Assembly: GCA_964611145.1 (NCBI GenBank)
Contig: CAZSYM010000018.1
Span: 1 to 37,301 of the forward strand
From: WFQV01 sp964611145
Lineage (GTDB): Bacteria; Bacteroidota; Ignavibacteria; Ignavibacteriales; Melioribacteraceae
Reading direction: 5' to 3'
DNA: 37,301 nt
In this document: positions 14,931 to 21,825 of the stretch, in pieces
How positions within the stretch are numbered: the stretch's first letter is position 1
Layout of the letters: each line of letters starts with the position of its first letter
Notes under the pieces: generated by a model
Told to the model about the DNA's origin: nothing
The model's database searches: none
The model's input: only the letters and a program-made list of their open reading frames with translations
Translations under genes and position numbers: made by a program

Positions 14931-15278
14931 TTATACGAAAAATTGTTGAAAATCCTCGAACCAATCTTTTGTGATTTTTGTTGCAAGGTCGAGCATTGTC
15001 AATACTCTGTCATCCGCAATTTGAAAATAAAGCGAAACACCTTCCTTTCTTGCCGCCACCAAGCCGACATTTCTAAGGAACATCAGATGTCTGGAAACGA
15101 CCGAGGGGTCGAGCCGGAGAACGGCAATCAGCTCGGAAGAGCTTTTTTCTCCGCTTTTCAATGCATCTATTATCTTTATCCTTTGGTCATTTGCCAAGGC
15201 CATAAATAAGCGGCTCCGCGGGTCCATCATCGGTCCCATCATTCTGCCGCCGCGATGTCTTCTTCCTCTGCCGTGCAT
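14931..15278 (-). CDS. ArsR-family winged-helix transcriptional regulator
   Basis: 115 residues. A basic, Met/Arg/His-rich tail (residues 1-20) precedes a winged-helix domain: RLFMALANDQRIKIIDALK, the recognition helix in SSELIAVLRLDPSVVSRHLM, and the wing VGLVAARKEGVSLYFQIADD. The classical ELCVCDL metal site of ArsR/SmtB is absent (the position reads SSSELIAVL), so metal sensing through that site is unlikely. The N-terminal HGRGRRH...MMGPMM segment might bind metal instead. The gene leads the NifX-DUF5320-ChrA group. A palindrome 25-40 bp upstream suggests autoregulation. Confidence 0.9.
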   Translation of the reverse strand: MHGRGRRHRGGRMMGPMMDPRSRLFMALANDQRIKIIDALKSGEKSSSELIAVLRLDPSVVSRHLMFLRNVGLVAARKEGVSLYFQIADDRVLTMLDLATKITKDWFEDFQQFFV

Positions 15279-15302
15279 GTCTATCCTTGCTTTATTGTAT
15301 TA

Positions 15303-15318
15303 TTGCATTTTTGTGCAA
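15303..15318. promoter_or_regulatory. Candidate operator upstream of the ArsR-family gene
   Basis: TTGCATTTTTGTGCAA has inverted arms TTGCA/TGCAA. It lies 25-40 bp upstream of the ArsR start and matches, in reverse orientation, 14456-14471 with one mismatch. An AT-rich stretch containing TACAAT follows on the minus strand and could be a -10 element, so a repressor bound here could block its own promoter. Confidence 0.68.
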
Positions 15319-15383
15319 GAAAGATAATAAAGTTTTCTTTCTCTGTCAAGTAAGGTATGAATATCGTTTTGCAGCGGTTGTGG

Positions 15384-15695
15384 TTATAGGATAATCACGG
15401 AGTTTTCGGAGTCGCCATAGCCGGTTGGTGTGAATTTATCCGCTTCCGGTTCGTTCATCCAGGTAACGCCGTCGGCAAGATAACGGAAGGCGTATTCTCT
15501 ACCGGTTGGTAATTCAATGGAAACGCTGAAAGAACCGTCTTTTTCCCTTTCCGTGAAATGAATTGCGTCGGGGTCCCAATTGTTGAATTCTCCTACCAAA
15601 GCAATTTTTTGAAAATTGCTTGCCACTTCCTTTGGAATTGTAAAGGTAACTTTGCATACCTCTTTGTTGCGAGAATATTTCTTTGTGATTGCCAT
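15384..15695 (-). CDS. Stand-alone CBM48 / AMPK-beta-like glycogen-binding domain protein
   Basis: 103 residues from the ATG at 15695, chosen because GGAGGAGG lies just upstream; an in-frame start at 15782 lacks this. The whole protein is one CBM48 (isoamylase N-terminal, early-set) domain: VTFTIPKEVASNFQKIALVG, then EFNNWDPDAIHF, GREYAFRYLADGVTWMNEPE and a terminal DSENSVIIL strand. Such domains bind alpha-glucans and are usually fused to branching or debranching enzymes; small free forms occur in several phyla with unclear roles. There is no alpha-glucan enzyme in this window. It lies downstream of the Mla genes with a gap of about 100 bp, so it may have its own promoter. Confidence 0.9.
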   Translation of the reverse strand: MAITKKYSRNKEVCKVTFTIPKEVASNFQKIALVGEFNNWDPDAIHFTEREKDGSFSVSIELPTGREYAFRYLADGVTWMNEPEADKFTPTGYGDSENSVIIL

Positions 15696-15791
15696 TGCAC
15701 CTCCTCCGTTCTTGTTGTGAATAAGTTTTTTTATCCTCTTATTTAATACCACACAGGAAAGGAAAAGTTTCTCCCATGACAATTCTGTTTT

Positions 15792-16655
15792 TTAGAGAAT
15801 ATTTACTTTCAGGTATTTATCCGGTTTCCTTTTTATTTCCGAAACAAGAGAATCTATTGAAATAATTGCGTGATTCAGATTTCTGTAAAGAGAATCGTTT
15901 TGCATAATGGAGGAGAGGGTACTTTTGTTGTTGTTAATTTTTGCAAGCAGAGTGTCGAGCCGCTCGGCTACGTTGGAGGAAGTGGAGAGAAAGCCTTTTA
16001 ATTCATGAGAGGATTTTTCCAGCGATTCCAGCAATGTCTTGAGTTTTTCTCCGTTGTCGCTGGCAAGTCGGTTTACGCTTGTTGCCGCCGATTTTATTTC
16101 TCCGTTTACCAATTGATCGATGTCCCGAACGGTTGCTGTTAATTCTTTTAGGAAAATGTGAAGAGAGGCAATGTTTTCCGGTGAAGTGATGGAGTCCATG
16201 TTTGATAGGATTCTTTTTAATTGAGGTTCAAAACTCCGTAACTCGGAAACGAAATCGGTCATACCGAGAGTTGCATAACCGAAAACCGTATCGCCAGAGG
16301 AAAGAGCTTCCGGAGATTTCCCCGGTAGTATTTCGACTACCTTTCCGCCCACCAGACTGTAATCTCGTATTGTGAATTTCGAGTCCTTGGGTATGCGTGA
16401 AACTCCTTCAAGTTTCAAATCGAGTAGAACATGTTTATCGTGAAGAACGGCATTTCGGACGGTTCCTACCTTGAGTCCGCGGAAATAAACCTCGTCGCCT
16501 TGAGAAACGCCGTTTGCATTTTCCACTAAGAGGTTCAGAGTAAAACCTTTAACGAACACATTTGATTTGCCCAGCCAAAGAATGCCAAGGATGACAATCA
16601 AAGTGGCAAGGGACATCATAGCGCCTATTACCAATTCGTTTTGTTTAGTAGTCAT
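15792..16655 (-). CDS. mlaD: MlaD/MCE-domain lipid transport protein
   Basis: 287 residues. One N-terminal membrane helix (~9-29) is followed by a single MCE domain (~37-115) with VENANGVSQGDEVYFRGLKV and YSLVGGKVVEILPG. A long helical C-terminal region (~125-287) contains coiled-coil-like heptads, longer than in E. coli MlaD. MCE proteins form hexameric rings that carry phospholipids between inner and outer membranes. The ATG overlaps the end of the ATPase gene by 11 bp, so it belongs to the mlaE-mlaF-mlaD operon. MlaB and MlaC homologues are not visible here, as is common outside Proteobacteria. Confidence 0.92.
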   Translation of the reverse strand: MTTKQNELVIGAMMSLATLIVILGILWLGKSNVFVKGFTLNLLVENANGVSQGDEVYFRGLKVGTVRNAVLHDKHVLLDLKLEGVSRIPKDSKFTIRDYSLVGGKVVEILPGKSPEALSSGDTVFGYATLGMTDFVSELRSFEPQLKRILSNMDSITSPENIASLHIFLKELTATVRDIDQLVNGEIKSAATSVNRLASDNGEKLKTLLESLEKSSHELKGFLSTSSNVAERLDTLLAKINNNKSTLSSIMQNDSLYRNLNHAIISIDSLVSEIKRKPDKYLKVNIL

Positions 16656-17388
16656 TTAATTCTACCTTCCCGTTTATAAAATCTTTGAATATTTTGTTTT
16701 CTTGTTGCCACATTTCCGCGGCGGGGCATGTTAAGATAATTTCTCCCTTGGAGAGCATTGCCACTCGGTCGGATATCTTTTCCACACCGCGTATGTCGTG
16801 ACTTATTATAAGCGTGGTTATTCCCAATTTGATATTCAATTCTCTGATTAAATCCGTAATCATGTTCGAAAGCACCGGGTCCAAGCCTGTTGTGGGCTCG
16901 TCGTAAAAGAGATATTTGGGACGCATGGCAATTGCACGGGCAATAGCAACACGCTTCATCATTCCTCCCGAAAGTTCTTCGGGATAAACGTCCTGAATTT
17001 GTCCCAATCCCACGTTTCGGAGACTTTCGGCTATTAATTTCTCTCTTTCTTCGCGTTCCAAATGCTTTTGAATTTGCAAGGCAAGTTCGATGTTTTCTCC
17101 GACTGTCATAGAATCCCACAAAGCGCCTTCCTGAAAAACTATGGCGGTCTTTGGACGAATGTGTCTGTTAAATTCGTCTTCGGAAAAACCGGTGACTTCC
17201 GTTCCGTCTATTTCGATGCTTCCGGAATCGGCTTCCATTAAACCTATGATGGTTTTGAGAAGTACGGATTTGCCCGTCCCGCTTTTCCCTATTATACTTA
17301 GAATTTCCCCGTCGCGGAGTTCGAGATTGACACCGTTTAGCACATGTTTTTCGCCGAAAGATTTTTTTAAGTTTTTTATTTTAATCAT
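16645..17388 (-). CDS. mlaF: ABC transporter ATP-binding protein MlaF
   Basis: 247 residues from the ATG at 17388, which overlaps the mlaE stop as ATGA; a longer in-frame start at 17448 would lie inside mlaE and is rejected. Walker A is GKSGTGKS (34-41), the Q-loop is VFQEGALWDSMTV, the signature is LSGGMMKRVAIARA, and Walker B is YLFYDEPTTGLDP followed by the switch His in IISHD. GALWDSMTV and LSGGMMKR are features I associate with the MlaF/Mkl subfamily of phospholipid-transport ATPases. It would power lipid movement with MlaE and MlaD at the inner membrane. Confidence 0.95.
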   Translation of the reverse strand: MIKIKNLKKSFGEKHVLNGVNLELRDGEILSIIGKSGTGKSVLLKTIIGLMEADSGSIEIDGTEVTGFSEDEFNRHIRPKTAIVFQEGALWDSMTVGENIELALQIQKHLEREEREKLIAESLRNVGLGQIQDVYPEELSGGMMKRVAIARAIAMRPKYLFYDEPTTGLDPVLSNMITDLIRELNIKLGITTLIISHDIRGVEKISDRVAMLSKGEIILTCPAAEMWQQENKIFKDFINGKVELNDY

Positions 17389-18140
17389 AAGAAATAGAGA
17401 ATTGCTGAAATCAAATAGTCCAACATCAATACGTCCACGGAGGACCAAACAACCGCCAAAGTTGTGGCTTGTCCCACTCCCTTTGCTCCTCGCCGCGATT
17501 CGAAACCGAAATAAGAACCGAAAATGACGATAACAATGCCGAAAATGTAAGCCTTGAGTAAGCTTGTTAAAAGGTCTGCCATTTGAAAATCATGCCTCAT
17601 GCCTTTGACGAAGCTTGTCCAGCTGAGATTTATAGTGAAATAAGAAGAGACAAAGCCCGAGAAAATTCCGAACAAATCCGCGAATACGAGCAGGGTGGGA
17701 ACGGCGAACATTGCGGCGATAAGCCGGGGCATCACCAGGTATTCCACGGGGTCTATGGCGAAACTCCGCAGGGCATCCAATTGCTCCGTTACTTTCATTG
17801 TACCTAACTCCGCCGCAATTCCGGCGGCAACGCGTCCCGATAAGATTAAACCGATTACTATGGGTCCCATTTCCAAAAGCATGGAGCGTAAAATCAAACC
17901 GCCTTCCATCCAATGCGGCGTGATGGGATTCATTTGCGTTCCGATTTGCACTCCTAAAGCCAATCCGATAAAAGTGGAGGTGATCAAAACTATGGGGAAG
18001 GATTTTCTGCCTATATAAACAAACTGAGCGACGATTTGCGGAGCGTATAAAGGCGCCTTACGAATGGCAATTACAGCTTTGAAAAACATTATGCCGAGTT
18101 TGCCATATGAACGAACAAAAAATTTCGTTCCTTCTCCCAC
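17385..18140 (-). CDS. mlaE: MlaE-family ABC transporter permease
   Basis: 251 residues from a GTG at 18140. The frame stays open about 18 codons further upstream but offers no ATG, GTG or TTG there. The permease core is unmistakable: GRKSFPIVLITSTFIGLALG, LILSGRVAAGIAAELGTMKV, TEQLDALRSFAIDPVEYLV and FESRRGAKGVGQATT are MlaE signatures. About five membrane segments are present. It is the first gene of the mlaEFD operon and is coupled to mlaF by a 4-bp overlap. A good FCB-type promoter lies ~50 bp upstream. The start codon is the least certain part of this entry. Confidence 0.93.
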   Translation of the reverse strand: MGEGTKFFVRSYGKLGIMFFKAVIAIRKAPLYAPQIVAQFVYIGRKSFPIVLITSTFIGLALGVQIGTQMNPITPHWMEGGLILRSMLLEMGPIVIGLILSGRVAAGIAAELGTMKVTEQLDALRSFAIDPVEYLVMPRLIAAMFAVPTLLVFADLFGIFSGFVSSYFTINLSWTSFVKGMRHDFQMADLLTSLLKAYIFGIVIVIFGSYFGFESRRGAKGVGQATTLAVVWSSVDVLMLDYLISAILYFL

Positions 18141-18189
18141 TCGGACTAATGCGTTTTTTAGATTAAGAGTTTTGATTTTGGACCCCGTG

Positions 18190-18217
18190 CAAATTTACTC
18201 TTAAAAATACTTTACAA
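18190..18217 (-). promoter_or_regulatory. FCB-type promoter of mlaEFD
   Basis: On the minus strand TAAATTTG (18197-18190) matches the Bacteroidota -7 element TAnnTTTG. A TTG (18217-18215) lies 17 bases upstream, matching the -33 element and spacing. The start codon is ~50 bp downstream. Confidence 0.6.
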
Positions 18218-18237
18218 TATAAAAAATTTTTTGGGAT

Positions 18238-19140
18238 TCAGACTATTTCTTTTTCCTCGCATATATTGTGTTCGAATTGCACTGTTACGTGAGTAATTCC
18301 GAATTCTTCCCGTAATATTTTCTCTATTTTCTTGAGAATTTCATTGGTCCGGGAAACCGTGATGTTCGGAACTTCCACATGTGCTTCGAAATGAACCTCT
18401 TTTTCGTCCAATTGCCAGAGATGACCGTGATGCACATTTATTATCTCATCGATTTCTTCAAGCCGATTTTTTATTGTGTCCAACGAAATGTTCGGTGGGC
18501 TTGCCATGAGTCCTATTTTGGAGGCTTCTTTGACTATTGTGTAGCTTTCTTTAAGAATATAAAGAGATATGAGAACCGTAAGCAAGGGGTCTATCCAAAA
18601 AGCGCCGAAGAAATAGATGAAAATTCCTCCAAGAATAACTCCCATGCTGGAAAGAGCATCGCTTAAGAGGTGGAGATAACTTGAGCGGATATTCATGTCG
18701 CCTTCGGCGCCGCGGCGTAGAAGCAATGTGCCTGCGATGTTTGCCGCGAGTCCGACGGAAGCCACGGCTAACATTATACCGCCTTCCACATGCTCGGGAT
18801 TGACAAAGCGCTTGTAGGCTTCCACTAATAGATAGAGACTTATTAAAATTAGAACGGAGGAGTTCAACAGAGCGGCGAAAATCTGGGCTCTTTTGTAACC
18901 GAAAGTATATCTGAGATTTTTAGGGCGTTCACCGAGCTTTATGGCGGCGTAGCTTATTATGATTGCAACGGCGTCGCTGAAATTGTGAAGAGCATCGGAA
19001 ATTAGAGATAAACTGCCCGAGAGCACCCCGCCTACGATTTCCGCAACGGTAATCACGAGATTCATTACCATTGTTATAAATAATCTCGAATCCGAAATTC
19101 TATTTCCGCCTTCCTTGTGTCCGTGATGTGAATGGGGCAT
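18238..19140 (-). CDS. Cation diffusion facilitator (CDF) metal efflux transporter
   Basis: 300 residues. A His-rich N-terminus (MPHSHHGHKEGG) precedes six membrane segments. The two metal-site helices read SLISDALHNFSDA and HLLSDALSSMG, giving the HxxxD pairs expected for a zinc-preferring CzcD/ZitB-type carrier, and YTFGYKRAQIFAALLN is a strong family motif. The C-terminal ferredoxin-like cytoplasmic domain (~205-290) contains NVHHGHLWQLDEKEVHFEAHV. It would export zinc or related divalent metals by proton antiport. AGGAAAGGAA serves as ribosome site. It lies upstream of mlaE in the same orientation, but mlaE has its own promoter, so they need not be co-transcribed. Confidence 0.95.
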   Translation of the reverse strand: MPHSHHGHKEGGNRISDSRLFITMVMNLVITVAEIVGGVLSGSLSLISDALHNFSDAVAIIISYAAIKLGERPKNLRYTFGYKRAQIFAALLNSSVLILISLYLLVEAYKRFVNPEHVEGGIMLAVASVGLAANIAGTLLLRRGAEGDMNIRSSYLHLLSDALSSMGVILGGIFIYFFGAFWIDPLLTVLISLYILKESYTIVKEASKIGLMASPPNISLDTIKNRLEEIDEIINVHHGHLWQLDEKEVHFEAHVEVPNITVSRTNEILKKIEKILREEFGITHVTVQFEHNICEEKEIV

Positions 19141-19315
19141 TTTAATTCCTTTCCTGACTTTTTCTTTGTTCTTGCAAATTCGACTTTAAAAGTTACGCTT
19201 TTTGTCCTCCTTTTCTCAAGAATTTTCGGAGGGTAAAATTATCTGCGGAAAAATTTTTTTGTATTTTAAGCGATTCAAATTTTTTCTTTTGACAAAATAA
19301 CCGAAAGGATTTTTA

Positions 19316-20776
19316 ATGGGTAAAAAAATAGACGTGTTTATTCCCGTTGGGAATTATGATTGGGAGACCACCGCAAAACTTTTGGAAAAAGAGGCGCTTG
19401 TAAATAAGATTTTCCTTATCACTCCTCCCGATTTTAGCAATGCGAACTTTGTGCAAATCGAGAGTAAAGAACCTTTTTCTTCCACGGCAATGAGGAAAAT
19501 AGCGGAATCCGTAAGCACGGATTATTTCTTATTGATATTAAAGCGAACGGAATTTTCGCCCGGGCAATTTTGTTTGGAAAGATTGCTCCACGTGGCGGAG
19601 GATATCCAAGCGGGAATGGTTTATTCCGATTATTACGAAATTAAAAACGAAACGGTCCTCCCTCATCCTGTAATAGATTATCAAGTTGGGAGCCTTAGGG
19701 ACGATTTTAACTTCGGCGGAGCGGTTCTGGTTAATAAGGAAAAATTCAAAAAAGCCGTGGAGGAGACGGCGGAGGATTACGATTACGCAGGGTGGTACGC
19801 CGCAAGACTCGGTATTTCTCGACTTGCACGCTTGGAAAGAATCCCCGAATTTCTTTACAGTATGATTGAAAGAGACGTGCGGAAATCGGGGGAAAAACAG
19901 TTCGATTATGTCAACCCGCGCAATCGGAGCGTTCAGATTGAAATGGAGAAAGCGCTTACCGAACACTTGAAGAAAATCGGAGCGTATCTAAAACCCGAAT
20001 TCCAGGAGGTGAATTTTGAAGACGATAATTTTCCGGTCGAAGCCTCGGTTATAATTCCCGTTAAAAACAGAGTTAAAACAATTTCGGATGCTGTTGCTTC
20101 CGTTCTGAAACAGAAAACGAACTTCGATTTTAACGTAATCGTTGTGGATAACCATTCAAACGACGGCACAACGGACGTGTTGAAAAAAATTGCGGCGGAG
20201 AATTCCAAGGTTGTTCATATCATTCCCGAAAGAACCGATTTGGGCATAGGGGGTTGTTGGAATCTTGCCGTGCATGACGAGCGATGCGGTAAATTTTCGG
20301 TTCAACTCGATAGTGATGATATTTATTCCGGCGAGGACACGTTACAAAAAATTGTGGATAAGTTTTATGAGGAAAAATCCGCCGCCGTAATAGGTTCGTA
20401 TAAATTAACGGATTTTGAATTGAACGAAATTCCGCCCGGGACAGTAGACCACAAAGAATGGACGGAGGAGAACGGTCGAAACAATGCTTTGCGAATAAAC
20501 GGTTTGGGTGCGCCGAGAGCTTTTTATACGCCGATATTGAGAGAAATAAAAATTCCGAACACAAGTTACGGCGAGGATTATGCGGTTGGACTTCGAATCT
20601 CCCGCGAGTATAGAATATCAAGGATTTACGAACCGATTTATCTTTGCAGACGTTGGGAGGGCAATTCCGATGCCGTGCTTTCGGTGGAAAAATTAAACCG
20701 GAATAATTTTTACAAGGATAAAATAAGAACATTTGAACTTTTGGCGAGAATAGAGAAGAACAAGGCGCATGAGTAA
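19316..20776 (+). CDS. Two-domain glycosyltransferase family 2 protein
   Basis: 486 residues with no membrane segment. Residues ~1-215 look like a degenerate GT-A-like domain (GMVYSDYYEI, FGGAVLVNKEKF). Residues ~242-480 are a canonical GT2 domain: SVIIPVKNRVKTISDAVASV, VVDNHSNDGTTDVLKKIA, DLGIGGCWNLAV, the DSDD metal-binding motif (332-335) and a late YGEDYAVGLRISREY. It overlaps the next gene (DUF4922) by 8 bp. I have seen GT2-DUF4922 neighbours in Bacteroidota, so the two likely act in one nucleotide-sugar pathway; the product is unknown. GAAAGGA precedes the ATG. Confidence 0.88.
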   Translation: MGKKIDVFIPVGNYDWETTAKLLEKEALVNKIFLITPPDFSNANFVQIESKEPFSSTAMRKIAESVSTDYFLLILKRTEFSPGQFCLERLLHVAEDIQAGMVYSDYYEIKNETVLPHPVIDYQVGSLRDDFNFGGAVLVNKEKFKKAVEETAEDYDYAGWYAARLGISRLARLERIPEFLYSMIERDVRKSGEKQFDYVNPRNRSVQIEMEKALTEHLKKIGAYLKPEFQEVNFEDDNFPVEASVIIPVKNRVKTISDAVASVLKQKTNFDFNVIVVDNHSNDGTTDVLKKIAAENSKVVHIIPERTDLGIGGCWNLAVHDERCGKFSVQLDSDDIYSGEDTLQKIVDKFYEEKSAAVIGSYKLTDFELNEIPPGTVDHKEWTEENGRNNALRINGLGAPRAFYTPILREIKIPNTSYGEDYAVGLRISREYRISRIYEPIYLCRRWEGNSDAVLSVEKLNRNNFYKDKIRTFELLARIEKNKAHE

Positions 20777-21773
20777 TATTTTTATTTCCGAAAGCGAGTT
20801 GGCTCCGTATTTGCAAGGCGATTCGCTTGCCGATAAAGCAAAAGCCCTTTTACGGCAGCAGAAGGAAAGTTGGGAGTTTTTGAGAAAAGGCTATGAATCT
20901 TTATCTACCGTGCGAGTGCGGGAATTCCGATTTGATAATTTTTCGATTAAAGTTCAGTTTAACCCGGGAAGGATAAAATCTTCCGCCGCGAAGGTTGACG
21001 AGGCTTCTATCAAAGCGCGGAAGTGCTTCCTTTGTATGCAAAATCTACCCGAAGGGCAGAGAGGTTTATTGTTTAATCAACATTATGTGATTTTGGGGAA
21101 TCCTTATCCTATATTCAACGAGCATTTTACCGTTCCGCATCTTGAACATAAACCGCAGAGATTCTATAGCGGAGCAAGGGATATTCTGATTTTGGCGAAA
21201 GAGCTGAGCAAATATTACGCCGTTTTCTATAATGGTCCCAGAGCGGGTGCTTCCGCACCGGATCATCTCCATTTTCAAGCGGGGGAAAAGGACTTTATGC
21301 CCCTCCTTCGGGAGTATGAAAAACTAAAAGGAGAAAAAATTCTCTCCCTTGGCAATAAAGGCAATGTGGAGATTTTCCGCTCCGTCAATTATCTGCGAAA
21401 TTTCCTTTGTTTTGAATCGAACAGCGCCGAAGAGCTTGAACGATTGATTTTAGATTCCGTAGAAAGCTTGAAGCCGTTTACGGATTCGGAACAGGAGCCG
21501 ATGATGAACATACTTGTCGTTTATGAAGACAAGTGGAAAGTTTTTCTCTTTCCTCGCTCCAAGCATAGGCCCGATTACTATTTCCGAGAAGATGAAAGCA
21601 AAATTTTGTTAAGCCCAGCCACGGTGGATTTGGGAGGTGTTTGCATCACGCCGCGAGAAGAGGATTTTCGGAAGATTACAAGGGAAATAATAGAAGATAT
21701 TTTCCGTCAGGTTTCTTTTTCGGACGGGATATTCGATTCGTTTTTAGAGAGATTTCTTTCCGAGGTTAAATAA
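20769..21773 (+). CDS. DUF4922 HIT-superfamily protein, putative nucleotide-sugar phosphorylase/transferase
   Basis: 334 residues. The central motif APDHLHFQAG (His166, His168, Gln170) is an HxHxQ-type active site as in GalT and the plant GDP-L-galactose phosphorylases, where the central His forms a nucleotidyl intermediate. KCFLC (Cys86, Cys89) could bind zinc as in GalT-like enzymes. NQHYVILGNPYPIFNEHFTV is typical of DUF4922. The likely chemistry is phosphorolysis or transfer on an NDP-sugar. It overlaps the upstream GT2 by 8 bp. The family call is fairly firm; the substrate is unknown. Confidence 0.85.
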   Translation: MSNIFISESELAPYLQGDSLADKAKALLRQQKESWEFLRKGYESLSTVRVREFRFDNFSIKVQFNPGRIKSSAAKVDEASIKARKCFLCMQNLPEGQRGLLFNQHYVILGNPYPIFNEHFTVPHLEHKPQRFYSGARDILILAKELSKYYAVFYNGPRAGASAPDHLHFQAGEKDFMPLLREYEKLKGEKILSLGNKGNVEIFRSVNYLRNFLCFESNSAEELERLILDSVESLKPFTDSEQEPMMNILVVYEDKWKVFLFPRSKHRPDYYFREDESKILLSPATVDLGGVCITPREEDFRKITREIIEDIFRQVSFSDGIFDSFLERFLSEVK

Positions 21774-21776
21774 AGC

Positions 21777-21808
21777 AAGGGCGGATTGCCTATGGCAATC
21801 CGCTCCTT
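21777..21808. terminator. Convergent-gene terminator hairpin
   Basis: GCGGATTGCC (21781-21790) and GGCAATCCGC (21794-21803) form a perfect 10-bp stem with a 3-nt loop. AAGG/CCTT extends it after one bulged T. It lies between the stop of the DUF4922 gene and the stop of the convergent Tricorn gene. T-tracts are weak on both strands. Confidence 0.75.
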
Positions 21809-21825
21809 ACAGCTTCTCACATTTT

